DNA of 64,000 nt from a bacterium (GCA_905221115.1 CAJNBX010000005.1:62001-126000), one strand, 5' to 3'. Positions 43,363 through 52,985 are shown, numbered from the stretch's first letter. Numbers and translations: made by a program. Notes: generated from the sequence alone by a model not told the origin.

Positions 43363-44823
43363 ATGTATCCAGATGATAGTTTGACATTGCACACGGACTT
43401 GTATCAGATTAACATGATGCAGGTTTACTTTGATCAAGGGATTCACAATAAAAAGGCGGTCTTTGAGGTGTATTTCCGCCAGCAGCCTTTTAAGAATGGC
43501 TATGCAGTTTTTGCAGGTTTGGAAAGAATTGTGAGCTATCTTGAAGATTTGCGTTTTTCAGATAGTGATATTGCCTATTTGGAGTCGCTAGGCTATCATG
43601 GGGCATTCTTGGACTACCTTCGCAATTTCAAGTTGGAGTTGACTGTTCGTTCTGCCCAAGAAGGGGATTTGGTTTTTGCTAATGAACCGATTGTGCAGGT
43701 GGAAGGTCCTCTAGCCCAATGTCAGTTGGTCGAAACGGCTCTTCTAAATATCGTCAACTATCAGACCTTGGTGGCGACGAAGGCAGCTCGTATTCGTTCG
43801 GTTATTGAAGATGAACCCTTGATGGAGTTTGGGACACGTCGGGCTCAAGAGATGGATGCGGCTATCTGGGGGACACGCGCAGCGGTGATTGGTGGTGCCA
43901 ATGGAACCAGCAACGTGCGTGCTGGTAAACTCTTTGACATTCCTGTCTTGGGGACCCATGCACATTCCTTGGTGCAGGTTTATGGCAATGATTATGAGGC
44001 TTTCAAGGCTTATGCTGCGACCCACAAAAATTGCGTTTTTCTTGTGGATACCTATGACACCCTTCGTATTGGAGTGCCAGCTGCCATTCAGGTGGCGCGT
44101 GAGCTGGGCAATCAGATTAACTTTATGGGTGTGCGGATTGACTCAGGGGATATTGCCTACATTTCTAAGAAAGTTCGTCAGCAATTGGACGAGGCTGGAT
44201 TTACAGAGGCTAAGATTTATGCTTCAAATGATCTAGATGAAAATACCATCCTCAACCTCAAGATGCAAAAGGCTAAGATTGATGTCTGGGGTGTGGGTAC
44301 CAAGCTGATTACAGCCTATGACCAGCCAGCTCTTGGGGCAGTTTACAAGATTGTGGCCATCGAAGATGAAAATGGTAATATGCGCAATACCATCAAACTG
44401 TCTAATAATGCGGAAAAAGTGTCCACGCCAGGTAAGAAGCAGGTGTGGCGCATTACCAGTCGTGAAAAAGGCAAGTCAGAAGGAGACTATATCACTTATG
44501 ATGGCGTAGATGTTACCAGCATGACAGAAATCAAGATGTTCCATCCGACTTACACCTACATCAAGAAGACCGTTCGTAATTTTGACGCTGTTCCTCTCTT
44601 GGTGGATATTTTCAAAGACGGAAAATTGATTTACAACCTGCCTAGTTTGACTGAGATTCAGGCTTATGCTCGTAAGGAATTTGACAAGCTTTGGGATGAG
44701 TACAAGCGCGTGCTCAATCCGCAACATTATCCAGTGGATTTGGCGCGTGATGTATGGCAAGACAAGATGGACTTGATTGATAAGATGCGCAAGGAAGCCC
44801 TTGGTGAAGGAGAAGAAGAATGA
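43363..44823 (+). CDS. pncB: Nicotinate phosphoribosyltransferase
   Basis: This 486-residue enzyme joins nicotinate and PRPP to give nicotinate mononucleotide, the first step of NAD salvage. Key segments are [15 protein letters not shown] near the N-terminus, [25 protein letters not shown] (with the phosphorylated His) and [14 protein letters not shown]. Length is normal. It overlaps nadE by 4 bp (atga), so both are translated from one mRNA. Streptococci lack de novo NAD synthesis and rely on this route. Confidence 0.95.
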   Translation: MYPDDSLTLHTDLYQINMMQVYFDQGIHNKKAVFEVYFRQQPFKNGYAVFAGLERIVSYLEDLRFSDSDIAYLESLGYHGAFLDYLRNFKLELTVRSAQEGDLVFANEPIVQVEGPLAQCQLVETALLNIVNYQTLVATKAARIRSVIEDEPLMEFGTRRAQEMDAAIWGTRAAVIGGANGTSNVRAGKLFDIPVLGTHAHSLVQVYGNDYEAFKAYAATHKNCVFLVDTYDTLRIGVPAAIQVARELGNQINFMGVRIDSGDIAYISKKVRQQLDEAGFTEAKIYASNDLDENTILNLKMQKAKIDVWGVGTKLITAYDQPALGAVYKIVAIEDENGNMRNTIKLSNNAEKVSTPGKKQVWRITSREKGKSEGDYITYDGVDVTSMTEIKMFHPTYTYIKKTVRNFDAVPLLVDIFKDGKLIYNLPSLTEIQAYARKEFDKLWDEYKRVLNPQHYPVDLARDVWQDKMDLIDKMRKEALGEGEEE

Positions 44824-45644
44824 GTTTGCAAGAAACGATTATCCAAGAATTAGGTGTAAAACCAGTGATTGATGCCCAAGAAGAAATCTGTCGTTCTATT
44901 GATTTTTTAAAGAGATACCTGAAAAAACACCCCTTCCTTAAAACCTTTGTACTAGGGATTTCTGGGGGACAAGACTCAACCTTGGCAGGTCGATTGGCCC
45001 AATTAGCTATGGAAGAACTGCGAGCAGAAACTGGAGATGATAGCTACAAATTTATCGCTGTCCGCCTGCCATACGGAGTGCAAGCTGATGAAGCAGATGC
45101 TCAAAAAGCCATAGCCTTTATCCAGCCAGATATCAGCTTGGTAGTCAATATCAAGGAATCAGCTGATGCCATGACAGCTGCAGTTGAAGCGACAGGAAGC
45201 TCTGTTTCAGACTTCAACAAGGGAAATATCAAGGCTCGTAGCCGTATGATTGCTCAGTATGCCCTGGCAGGTGCCCATAGCGGAGCGGTCATTGGAACAG
45301 ACCATGCTGCGGAAAATATCACAGGTTTCTTTACCAAGTTTGGTGACGGTGGTGCAGATATTCTCCCTCTTTACCGCCTCAATAAACGTCAAGGAAAACA
45401 ACTCTTGAAGGAACTTGGTGCAGACCCAGTCCTTTATGAAAAAATCCCAACAGCAGACCTAGAAGAAGACAAACCAGGTCTAGCTGATGAAGTCGCACTT
45501 GGAGTCACCTATGAAGAGATTGACGACTACCTAGAAGGTAAAACAATCAGCCCAGAAGCTCAAGCGACCATTGAAAACTGGTGGCACAAAGGACAACACA
45601 AACGCCACCTCCCAATCACCGTATTTGATGACTTTTGGGAGTGA
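44820..45644 (+). CDS. nadE: NH3-dependent NAD synthetase
   Basis: This 274-residue enzyme converts deamido-NAD to NAD with ammonia and ATP. The ATP pyrophosphatase loop [17 protein letters not shown] (about residue 45) and [33 protein letters not shown] are the family signatures. The absence of an N-terminal nitrilase domain shows that ammonia, not glutamine, is the donor. It is coupled to pncB. The stop codon is followed directly by terminator-hairpin array B. Confidence 0.96.
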   Translation: MSLQETIIQELGVKPVIDAQEEICRSIDFLKRYLKKHPFLKTFVLGISGGQDSTLAGRLAQLAMEELRAETGDDSYKFIAVRLPYGVQADEADAQKAIAFIQPDISLVVNIKESADAMTAAVEATGSSVSDFNKGNIKARSRMIAQYALAGAHSGAVIGTDHAAENITGFFTKFGDGGADILPLYRLNKRQGKQLLKELGADPVLYEKIPTADLEEDKPGLADEVALGVTYEEIDDYLEGKTISPEAQATIENWWHKGQHKRHLPITVFDDFWE

Positions 45645-46030
45645 AAAGGTCCGGGGGACCTTTTTACCCTGAGCCTAGAAATGAGAAAGCGAAGAAGGTC
45701 CGGGGGACCTTTTTAGCTTCTTGCCTTGAAACTCGAGAGCAAGAATAACCTCCAGTGTAGGTTTTCCGCCTCTCACCTTGAAATAAAAAAGTGAGAGTAG
45801 GTCCGGTAACTCGAAGAGTTCGATTTTCCTTGTCTCACCTCGCAACGATGACTAGGTTTGAAAAAGCTTGGTAAAGCGCATTTCAAACCAGACAGCGAAT
45901 GCGTCAAGGAACTAGATGAAAAACTTGTTTTCTAACTGTTATTGAGTTAAGTCTTTTCAGCCGATCCTAGAATAAGAAAGCGAAACAAGTTTCAATGTGG
46001 ATTGAACAGAGAATCATATATTAGAAAGCG
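45642..46030 (+). repeat. Tandem terminator-hairpin array B, between nadE and a GNAT gene
   Basis: Alternating units of a terminator hairpin and a second hairpin repeat with a period of about 51 bp. Terminator hairpins include AGGTCC/GGACCT (45644-45666 and again 45694-45714), AACCT/AGGTT (45727-45743), and weaker ones near 45807-45825 and 45932-45952. The second hairpin has loops CTAGAAATGAGAAA, CTTGAAACTCGAGA and CTTGAAATAAAAAA, with arms TGAGC/GCGA, TTCTTGC/GCAAGAA and CTCTCAC/GTGAGAG. Decayed copies lie at 45967 and 46021. A further inverted repeat, GGTTTGAAA/TTTCAAACC, lies at 45854-45889. Confidence 0.8.
45644..45666 (+). terminator. Terminator of pncB-nadE
   Basis: AAAAGGTCC pairs with GGACCTTTTT across GGG, with a T run. 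It begins at the nadE stop codon. A near-identical terminator follows 50 bp downstream. Confidence 0.88.
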
Positions 46031-46040
46031 AGGTAACATT

Positions 46041-46592
46041 ATGAAAGAAATCGGTACGCAAGTATTACAGACAGACCGTTTGATCTTGAGAAGATTTGTG
46101 GAGAGTGATGCAGAAGCCATGTTTCAAAATTGGGCTTCATCTGCTGAGAATCTGACCTATGTCACCTGGAATCCTCATCCTGATGTCGAGGTCACTCGGA
46201 ACTCGATTCGAAATTGGGTTACTTCCTATACTAATCCCAACTATTACAAATGGGCCATTTGTCTCAAAGAAAACCCAGGGCAAGTGATAGGAGATATCAG
46301 CATCATTGAAATGGATGAGAACGATTCTTCTTGTGAAATTGGTTATGTGTTAGGCAAGAAATACTGGGGTCATGGTATGATGACAGAGGCCTTGAAAGCT
46401 GTCTTGGACTTTTGTTTTACTCAAGCAGGTTTTCAAGATGTCAGAGCACGATATGCTAGTCTCAATCCAGCTTCAGGTCGTGTCATGGAGAAGGCTGGAA
46501 TGTCCTATCTAAAGACTATTACAAATGCTGTAGAGAGAAAAGGCTATCTTGCTGATCTTATTTATTATCAGATAAGTAAGAAGGATAGATAA
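46041..46592 (+). CDS. RimJ/RimL-type GNAT N-acetyltransferase
   Basis: This 183-residue protein has the RimJ/RimL pattern: LQTDRLILRRFVESDAEAMFQNW, the acetyl-CoA region GYVLGKKYWGHGMMTEALKAVLDF (about residues 98-121), and NPASGRVMEKAGMSYL. Family members acetylate N-termini of ribosomal proteins or amino groups of small molecules; the substrate here is unknown. I chose the ATG at 46041. The weak ribosome-binding sequence gcgaggtaac belongs to the last decayed unit of array B. An in-frame ATG at 46002 lies inside that array and lacks a ribosome-binding site. Confidence 0.83.
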   Translation: MKEIGTQVLQTDRLILRRFVESDAEAMFQNWASSAENLTYVTWNPHPDVEVTRNSIRNWVTSYTNPNYYKWAICLKENPGQVIGDISIIEMDENDSSCEIGYVLGKKYWGHGMMTEALKAVLDFCFTQAGFQDVRARYASLNPASGRVMEKAGMSYLKTITNAVERKGYLADLIYYQISKKDR

Positions 46593-46733
46593 GCTTAACA
46601 TTTATTGTTTATCCGCTGTTCTTATTTTTTATTTACTATTTCATTTATCCTTTCTTTTCCGAATAAATAGATAGAGCCAGAGAATCTAGCGAAATTAGAT
46701 TTAAAAATATGGTATAATAGAAGGAGGAAATGG

Positions 46734-47651
46734 ATGATTCTCAGACATCCGGGCATCAGCCCGACCAACGATTTGGTTGCTAAGAAAATCTTTAGCAATC
46801 CAGAAATCACTTGCCAATTTATTCGCGATATGTTGGATTTACCTGCAAAAAATGTAACGATTTTGGAGGGAAGCAATATTCATGTCTTGCCTACCCTGTC
46901 GTACTCGGCGCAGGATTTCTATACCAGTATAGACGTCTTAGCGGAGTTGGACAATGGGACACAAGTAATTATTGAGATTCAGGTGCATCATCAGAATTTT
47001 TTCATCAATCGCCTGTGGGCTTATTTGTGCAGCCAGGTCAATCAAAATCTTGAAAAAGTTCGTCAACAAGAAGGCAATACTCATCAAAGTTACAAACACA
47101 TCGCACCTGTTTACGCTATCGCAATTGTAGATAGTAACTACTTCCATGATGATCAAGCTTTTCATAGCTTTAGCATGCGCGAGGACACGACAGGTGAGGT
47201 CTTAACCATCACAAATAACGGTCAAGAAAACCATCTAGTCAAGATGGCGTTCTTGGAATTAAAAAAATACAGAGAAACCAGCAAAGACGAGGTTCGCAAG
47301 CCGTGGTTAGAGTTTTTCGGGAATAAACCCTTTACTCAGCAACCCGAGCGAGCCATCAGCCAAGCAGATCAACTGCTAGACTATAAGAGCTGGTCCGAGG
47401 AGGACAGGAAAATGTTTAGTCAACTACGTATGCGTGAAGAACAAGCCTTGTTAGCACAGGACTATGCCTTGGAACAAGCTGAGGAAAAGGGCTTAGAACG
47501 TGGTATTGAACAGGGACTGGAGCGTGGGAAAATCTTTACCTTTCTAAACTTAGTCCACCAACATGTTTTAACTTCCGAATTTGCGAGTGAACAATTGGGA
47601 ATGACCGTCGCTGAATTTGAGGTGCTGTTGCAAGACCATAACCAATCCTAG
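46734..47651 (+). CDS. Rpn family PD-(D/E)XK nuclease / transposase-like protein
   Basis: This 305-residue protein matches the Rpn/YhgA family. The N-terminal PD-(D/E)XK nuclease core is visible as SIDVLAELDNGTQVIIEIQVHHQ (acidic residues plus EIQ). NRLWAYLCSQVNQ follows. The C-terminal Glu/Gln/Arg-rich region (EEKGLERGIEQGLERG) is typical of the family. Rpn proteins promote RecA-independent recombination in E. coli. AAGGAGG at 46721-46727 and TATAAT at 46713-46718 define its expression. Its TAG stop lies within a direct repeat of an internal segment, so the C-terminus may have been altered by rearrangement. Confidence 0.88.
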   Translation: MILRHPGISPTNDLVAKKIFSNPEITCQFIRDMLDLPAKNVTILEGSNIHVLPTLSYSAQDFYTSIDVLAELDNGTQVIIEIQVHHQNFFINRLWAYLCSQVNQNLEKVRQQEGNTHQSYKHIAPVYAIAIVDSNYFHDDQAFHSFSMREDTTGEVLTITNNGQENHLVKMAFLELKKYRETSKDEVRKPWLEFFGNKPFTQQPERAISQADQLLDYKSWSEEDRKMFSQLRMREEQALLAQDYALEQAEEKGLERGIEQGLERGKIFTFLNLVHQHVLTSEFASEQLGMTVAEFEVLLQDHNQS

Positions 47652-47795
47652 TCAAGATGGCGTTCTTGGAACTAAAAAAATACAGAGAAACCAGCAAAGA
47701 CGAGGTTCGCAAGCCGTGGTTGGAGTTTTTCGGAAACAAGCCCTTTACCCAGCGACTCGAGCGATTAGTAAAGCAGATTAACTGCTGGAATAAAG
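47648..47795 (+). pseudogene. Remnant of a second Rpn family gene
   Basis: This stretch is highly similar to 47235-47386 inside the intact Rpn gene (VKMAFLELKKYRETSKDEVRKPWLEFFGNKPFTQ). It then diverges, with a small deletion and an early stop. It starts exactly at the stop codon of the intact gene. The differences show it came from a related paralogue rather than a fresh duplication. Confidence 0.85.
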
Positions 47796-48053
47796 GGATA
47801 CTCTGAGGAGTAGTTTTTGTAAATCAATAAGTCAATGACAGATTTTTCCGTGATAGATGGAAGAATCTGTTTTTAGTTATGCTAGATGTGAACTCTGGAA
47901 CAGTAAGATAGCTTACCTTTTGTATTTATGCTTCTTTTGATTTTTTTGAAGTATAATCTGATTAAATTCCTATTTTTCCCTATCATTGTCCCTGTTTTTT
48001 CTGGAATTTTGGGGCTATAATAATCCTATCAAATCAAAGAATGGAGGAAGGCA
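47796..48053 (+). other. Intergenic region before ccdA
   Basis: AT-rich sequence with an imperfect inverted repeat (cagattttt/agaatctg, around 47838-47874), and a TATAAT at about 48016-48021 that is the likely -10 of the ccdA operon. Apart from the tail of the Rpn remnant I see no gene. Confidence 0.5.
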
Positions 48054-48764
48054 ATGGATAATATAATCTTTTTTATCAGTGTGTTTCTTGCTGGAATTCT
48101 TTCCTTCTTTTCTCCTTGTATCTTACCCTTGTTACCGGTTTATGCAGGGGTCTTGTTGGATGACAAAGATGGTGCTCAGGCTTCTAGTGGAAAATATTCA
48201 ATCTCAGTTGTTAGTTTATTGCGAACTTTGGCCTTTATAGCAGGGATATCCTTTGTTTTTATCTTACTAGGCTATGGAGCTGGTTTTTTAGGCAATTTGC
48301 TATATGCTTCTTGGTTTCAGTATGTGACGGGTGCGGTTATCATTCTCTTGGGCTTACACCAGATGGAAGTCTTACATTTTCAGGGACTCTACAAGGAAAG
48401 AAGGCTACAATTACAGGGACAGGGGCAAAAGGGTAAGGGCTATAGTCAGGCATTTTTACTGGGCTTGACCTTTAGTTTTGCTTGGACGCCATGTGTGGGA
48501 CCGGTTCTGGGCTCTGTTTTGGCTTTATCGGCTTCAGGTGGCTCAGGTGCTTGGCAGGGAGCTGGTCTCATGTTGGTTTACACGCTGGGTTTGGCGCTAC
48601 CATTTTTGGTTCTAGCTCTTGCCTCCAGCTATGTTTTGAAACATTTCCGAAAACTCCATCCCTACCTAGGAACCCTCAAAAAAGTGGGTGGTTTCCTCAT
48701 TATCGTGATGGGAATCTTGGTGCTTTTGGGAAATGCTTCCATTTTAACTACATTATTTGAATAG
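48054..48764 (+). CDS. ccdA: CcdA-type transmembrane thiol-disulfide transporter
   Basis: This 236-residue protein has six predicted helices and two redox-active cysteine sites, FFSPCILPLLPVYAG and FAWTPCVGPVLGS, the CcdA/DsbD-beta signature. It carries electrons from cytosolic thioredoxin to extracytoplasmic thioredoxin-like proteins. The downstream lipoprotein thioredoxin and MsrAB are its likely partners. In pneumococcus the equivalent CcdA1-Etrx1-MsrAB2 system repairs oxidised surface methionines. GGAGG precedes the ATG. Confidence 0.93.
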   Translation: MDNIIFFISVFLAGILSFFSPCILPLLPVYAGVLLDDKDGAQASSGKYSISVVSLLRTLAFIAGISFVFILLGYGAGFLGNLLYASWFQYVTGAVIILLGLHQMEVLHFQGLYKERRLQLQGQGQKGKGYSQAFLLGLTFSFAWTPCVGPVLGSVLALSASGGSGAWQGAGLMLVYTLGLALPFLVLALASSYVLKHFRKLHPYLGTLKKVGGFLIIVMGILVLLGNASILTTLFE

Positions 48765-48777
48765 AGAGGAAAAAGAA

Positions 48778-49341
48778 ATGAAAAAATGGCAAACATGTCT
48801 CCTTGGAGTCGGCTCAATCTGTTGCTTGGCAGCCTGTTCGGCTAAAAATATGTCAGACGAATCTACTATGAAGGAGCAAACAAAAACAGAACAAGTTAGT
48901 GCGCAAACTGCGACTAAAGGTCAGGCGGTTGCTGATTTCGAACTGACAGGAGTAGATGGCAAGACTTACCGTTTATCTGATTATAAGGGTAAGAAAGTCT
49001 ATCTCAAATTCTGGGCTTCTTGGTGTTCCATCTGTCTAGCCAGTCTTCCAGATACGGATGAAATTGCTAAGGATGCTGGTGATGACTATGTGGTCTTGAC
49101 AGTAGTGTCACCTGGACATAAGGGGGAACAAGCAGAAGCTGACTTTAAGAATTGGTACAAGGGCTTGGATTATAAAAATTTCCCAGTTCTAATTGACCCG
49201 TCAGGCAAACTCTTGGAAAGTTATGGCGTTCGTCCTTACCCAACTCAAGCCTTTATAGACAAGGAAGGCAAGCTGGTCAAAACGCAACCAGGTTTTATGG
49301 ATAAGGATATGATTTTAAAAACATTGAAAGAAATGGGGTAG
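48778..49341 (+). CDS. Surface thioredoxin-like lipoprotein (Etrx1-like)
   Basis: This 187-residue TlpA/ResA-like thioredoxin has a lipoprotein signal ending LAACS, with lipid attachment at Cys20. The active site is WASWCSIC (Cys83, Cys86). It should accept electrons from CcdA and reduce MsrAB on the outer face of the membrane. The ATG at 48778 follows agaggaaaaag and leaves 13 bp after ccdA; an upstream ATG at 48757 overlaps ccdA and would spoil the signal peptide. msrAB follows 9 bp downstream. Confidence 0.93.
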   Translation: MKKWQTCLLGVGSICCLAACSAKNMSDESTMKEQTKTEQVSAQTATKGQAVADFELTGVDGKTYRLSDYKGKKVYLKFWASWCSICLASLPDTDEIAKDAGDDYVVLTVVSPGHKGEQAEADFKNWYKGLDYKNFPVLIDPSGKLLESYGVRPYPTQAFIDKEGKLVKTQPGFMDKDMILKTLKEMG

Positions 49342-49350
49342 AGAAAGGTC

Positions 49351-50463
49351 ATGAATGATAAAGTAAAATTGTTTGTCTTGGCAGGAATCTTTTTCCTAGC
49401 CATAAGCGGTTTCTATTTTCTATTGATGCGAAATGCAGGGCAGACAGATAGCTCGCAAATTGAGAAAGCATCAGTTAGCCAAGGAGGAAAAACAGTGAAA
49501 AAAACAGAAGTGAGTAAAGATGCAGACTTGCACGAAATTTATCTAGCTGGGGGATGTTTCTGGGGAGTTGAGGAATACTTCTCACGCGTTCCTGGAGTAA
49601 CGGATGCTGTTTCAGGCTATGCAAATGGTAGAGGGGAAACAACTAAGTACGAATTGATCAACCAAACAGGGCATGCAGAAACTGTCCATGTCACCTATGA
49701 TGCTAATCAAATTTCCCTCAAGGAAATCCTGCTTCATTATTTCCGCATTATTAATCCAACTAGCAAAAATAAACAAGGAAATGATGTGGGAACCCAGTAC
49801 CGTACTGGTGTTTATTACACAGATGACAAGGATTTAGAGGTGATTAACCAAGTCTTTGATGAGGTGGCTAAGAAATACGACCAACCTCTAGCAGTTGAAA
49901 AGGAAACCTTGAAGAATTTTGTCGTGGCAGAGGATTACCACCAAGACTATCTCAAGAAAAATCCAAATGGCTACTGCCATATCAATGTCAATCAGGCAGC
50001 CTATCCTGTCATCGATGCCAGCAAATACCCCAAACCAAGTGATGAGGAATTGAAAAAGGCCTTGTCACCTGAGGAGTATGCAGTTACCCAGAAAAATCAA
50101 ACAGAACGAGCTTTCTCAAACCGCTACTGGGATAAATTTGAATCTGGTATCTATGTGGATGTAGCAACTGGCGAACCCCTCTTTTCATCAAAGGACAAGT
50201 TTGAGTCTGGTTGTGGCTGGCCTAGTTTTACTCAACCCATCAGCCCAGATGTTGCCACCTACAAGGAAGATAAGTCCTACAATATGACACGCATGGAAGT
50301 GCGGAGCCGAGTGGGAGATTCTCACCTTGGTCATGTCTTTACAGATGGGCCTCAGGACAAGGGTGGCTTGCGCTACTGTATCAATAGTCTCTCTATCCGC
50401 TTTATTCCCAAAGACCAAATGGAAGAAAAAGGCTACGCTTATTTACTAGATTATGTCGATTAG
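49351..50463 (+). CDS. msrAB: Membrane-anchored fused methionine sulfoxide reductase MsrA-MsrB
   Basis: This 370-residue fusion has an N-terminal membrane anchor (residues 6-26). The MsrA domain (about 62-215) contains the catalytic Cys69 in [17 protein letters not shown]. The MsrB domain (about 235-365) has SGCGWPSF and [11 protein letters not shown] with the catalytic Cys. MsrA reduces the S form and MsrB the R form of methionine sulfoxide in proteins. The two upstream genes supply electrons. The extracytoplasmic location and operon match the pneumococcal MsrAB2. Confidence 0.95.
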   Translation: MNDKVKLFVLAGIFFLAISGFYFLLMRNAGQTDSSQIEKASVSQGGKTVKKTEVSKDADLHEIYLAGGCFWGVEEYFSRVPGVTDAVSGYANGRGETTKYELINQTGHAETVHVTYDANQISLKEILLHYFRIINPTSKNKQGNDVGTQYRTGVYYTDDKDLEVINQVFDEVAKKYDQPLAVEKETLKNFVVAEDYHQDYLKKNPNGYCHINVNQAAYPVIDASKYPKPSDEELKKALSPEEYAVTQKNQTERAFSNRYWDKFESGIYVDVATGEPLFSSKDKFESGCGWPSFTQPISPDVATYKEDKSYNMTRMEVRSRVGDSHLGHVFTDGPQDKGGLRYCINSLSIRFIPKDQMEEKGYAYLLDYVD

Positions 50464-50533
50464 TAGGACTTTCCTAAGCAGTTAGAGGAGAATTTTGCTA
50501 TACTGATACTAGTAAGTGATAAAGGAGAGAAGC

Positions 50534-51271
50534 ATGACCTATACAATCTTAATTGTAGAAGATGAATATCTGGTAAGACAAGGCTTGACCAAACTGGTTA
50601 ATGTAGCAGCCTACGATATGGAAATCATCGGTCAAGCTGAAAACGGAAGACAGGCTTGGGAATTGATACAAAAGCAGGTTCCAGATATCATTTTAACCGA
50701 TATCAACATGCCTCAGCTAAATGGCATCCAGTTAGCCAGTCTGGTCCGAGAAACCTATCCGCAGGTTCATCTAGTTTTTTTGACAGGTTATGATGATTTT
50801 GATTATGCCTTGTCTGCTGTCAAACTCGGTGTGGATGACTACCTGCTTAAGCCCTTTTCTCGTCAGGATATTGAGGAAATGTTGGGGAAAATCAAGCAAA
50901 AGTTGGATAAGGAAGAAAAGGAAGAGCAGTTACAAGATCTATTGACTGATAAGTTTGAGGGAAACATGGCCCAGAAAATCCAGTCTCATCTTGATGACAG
51001 CCAATTTAGTTTAAAGTCTTTGGCCAGTGACTTGGGCTTTAGTCCGACTTATCTGAGTTCTTTGATTAAGAAAGAGTTGGGCCTACCTTTTCAGGATTAT
51101 CTGGTGAGAGAACGTGTCAAACAAGCCAAGCTCTTGCTTTTAACTACAGATCTGAAGATTTATGAGATCGCAGAGAAGGTTGGTTTTGAAGATATGAACT
51201 ATTTTACCCAACGCTTTAAGCAGATTGCAGGTGTGACACCTCGTCAGTTTAAGAAGGGAGAAGGCCGATGA
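50534..51271 (+). CDS. Response regulator with AraC-type DNA-binding domain
   Basis: This 245-residue regulator has a receiver domain (residues 1-120) with the phosphorylation site Asp56 in ILTDINMP, acidic pocket ED (9-10) and the Lys of LLKPF. A C-terminal AraC/XylS helix-turn-helix pair follows (LKSLASDLGFSPTYLSSLIKKEL, KIYEIAEKVGFEDMNYFTQRFKQIAGVTPRQF). It corresponds by context to pneumococcal RR09 (ZmpS), located between msrAB and zmpB. The ATG at 50534 follows aaaggagag. Overlap of 4 bp couples it to the kinase gene. Confidence 0.93.
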   Translation: MTYTILIVEDEYLVRQGLTKLVNVAAYDMEIIGQAENGRQAWELIQKQVPDIILTDINMPQLNGIQLASLVRETYPQVHLVFLTGYDDFDYALSAVKLGVDDYLLKPFSRQDIEEMLGKIKQKLDKEEKEEQLQDLLTDKFEGNMAQKIQSHLDDSQFSLKSLASDLGFSPTYLSSLIKKELGLPFQDYLVRERVKQAKLLLLTTDLKIYEIAEKVGFEDMNYFTQRFKQIAGVTPRQFKKGEGR

Positions 51272-52959
51272 AGCGTTCTTCTCTCCTAGTCAGAATGGTT
51301 ATTTCCATCTTTCTGGTCTTTCTCATTCTCCTAGCTCTTGTTGGGACTTTCTACTATCAATCTAGTTCTTCAGCCATTGAGGCTACCATTGAGGGCAATA
51401 GTCAAACAACTATCAGTCAGACTAGCCACTTTATCCAGTCTTATATCAAAAAATTAGAAACCACCTCGACTAGTTTGACCCAGCAAACAGATGTCCTGGC
51501 CTATACTGCGAATCCAAGTCAAGACAAGGTCAAGGAAATCCGAAATCTGTTTTTGACCATCTTAAAGGCAGATCAGGACTTGAAAACTGTTGTTCTGGTG
51601 ACCAAATCTGGTCAAGTCATTTCTACAGATGACAGTTTGCAGATGAAAACTTCCTCTGATATGATGGTTGAGGATTGGTATCAAAAGGCTATTCATCAAG
51701 GAGCTAAGCCCGTTTTGACACCAGCTCGTAAATCAGATAGTCAATGGGTCATTTCTGTCACTCAGGAACTTGTTGATGCAAAGGGAGCCAATCTGGGTGT
51801 ACTTCGTTTGGATATTTCTTATGAAACTCTGGAAGCCTATCTCAACCAGCTACAGTTGGGTCAGCAGGGATTTGCTTTCATCATCAATGAAAATCATGAA
51901 TTTGTATACCATCCTCAACATACAGTTTATAGCTCAGCTAGTGAAATGGAGGCCATGAAACCCTATATTGAGACAGGGCAGGGCTATACTCCAGATCACA
52001 AATCCTACGTCAGTCAAGAAAAGATTGTAGGAACAGATTGGACAGTTATAGGCGTGTCTTCACTAGAGAAGTTAGACCAGGTTCGGAATCAACTCTTGTG
52101 GACCTTGCTTGGGGCTAGTGTCACATCTCTTCTTGCTTGTCTCTGTTTGGTATGGTTCAGTCTCAAGCGCTGGATTGCTCCTTTGAAGGATTTGAGAGAT
52201 ACCATGCTGGAAATTGCTTCTGGTAATCAGAATCTTCGTGCCAAGGAAGCTGGTGCTTATGAACTGAGAGAAGTGACTCGTCAGTTCAATGCCATGCTGG
52301 ATCAGATTGATCAGCTGATGGCAGATGTGCGCAGGCAGGAAGAAACAACCCGTCAGTACCAACTTCAAGCACTGTCCAGCCAGATTAATCCGCATTTCCT
52401 CTATAACACCTTGGATACCATCATCTGGATGGCTGAATTTCAGGATAGTCAGCGCGTGGTTCAGGTGACCAAGTCCTTGGCAACCTATTTCCGCTTGGCG
52501 CTCAATCAAGGAAAGGATTTGATTTGCCTGTCTGACGAAATCAACCATGTCCGCCAGTATCTCTTTATCCAGAAACAACGCTATGGAGATAAGCTGGAAT
52601 ACGAAATTGCTGAAAATCCTGCCTTTGATCATCTAGTCTTGCCCAAGTTAGTGTTACAACCCTTGGTAGAAAATGCCCTTTACCATGGCATTAAGGAAAA
52701 AGAAGGTCAGGGACATATTAGAGTTTCTGTTCAGAAACAGGATTCAGGACTGGTCATCCGTATTGAGGATGATGGAGTTGGTTTCCAAGATGCTAGCGAT
52801 AGTAGTCAAAGTCAGCTCAAACGTGGGGGAGTTGGTCTTCAAAATATTGACCAACGGCTCAAACTTCATTTTGGAGAACATTACCAGATGAAGATTGATT
52901 CTAGGCCCCAAAAAGGGACGACGGTTGAAATATACATAAATAGAATAGAAACTAGCTAA
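51268..52959 (+). CDS. LytS/YesM-type sensor histidine kinase
   Basis: This 563-residue kinase has an N-terminal helix (about residues 8-30), a large extracellular sensing domain (about 31-270, dCache-like), a second helix (about 272-296), HAMP (to about 355), and a HisKA_7TM-like/His_kinase domain. The phosphoacceptor His376 lies in SSQINPHFLYNTLDTI. The ATPase has N box NALYHGI and G box DDGVGF. It should phosphorylate the upstream regulator. The ligand is unknown; sugar- or stress-type signals are known for relatives. In pneumococcus this pair is TCS09. Confidence 0.93.
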   Translation: MKRSSLLVRMVISIFLVFLILLALVGTFYYQSSSSAIEATIEGNSQTTISQTSHFIQSYIKKLETTSTSLTQQTDVLAYTANPSQDKVKEIRNLFLTILKADQDLKTVVLVTKSGQVISTDDSLQMKTSSDMMVEDWYQKAIHQGAKPVLTPARKSDSQWVISVTQELVDAKGANLGVLRLDISYETLEAYLNQLQLGQQGFAFIINENHEFVYHPQHTVYSSASEMEAMKPYIETGQGYTPDHKSYVSQEKIVGTDWTVIGVSSLEKLDQVRNQLLWTLLGASVTSLLACLCLVWFSLKRWIAPLKDLRDTMLEIASGNQNLRAKEAGAYELREVTRQFNAMLDQIDQLMADVRRQEETTRQYQLQALSSQINPHFLYNTLDTIIWMAEFQDSQRVVQVTKSLATYFRLALNQGKDLICLSDEINHVRQYLFIQKQRYGDKLEYEIAENPAFDHLVLPKLVLQPLVENALYHGIKEKEGQGHIRVSVQKQDSGLVIRIEDDGVGFQDASDSSQSQLKRGGVGLQNIDQRLKLHFGEHYQMKIDSRPQKGTTVEIYINRIETS

Positions 52960-52985
52960 CTCCCAGTCAATTCTGGGAGTTTTAT
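52959..52985 (+). terminator. Terminator of the two-component operon
   Basis: ACTCCCAG (52959-52966) pairs with CTGGGAGT (52973-52980), then T residues. Confidence 0.85.

Noticed and set aside
45645..46040. A T-box or other known riboswitch in array B
   Set aside because: No T-box consensus loop or other riboswitch core that I know is present; the repeated unit structure does not fit a single aptamer.
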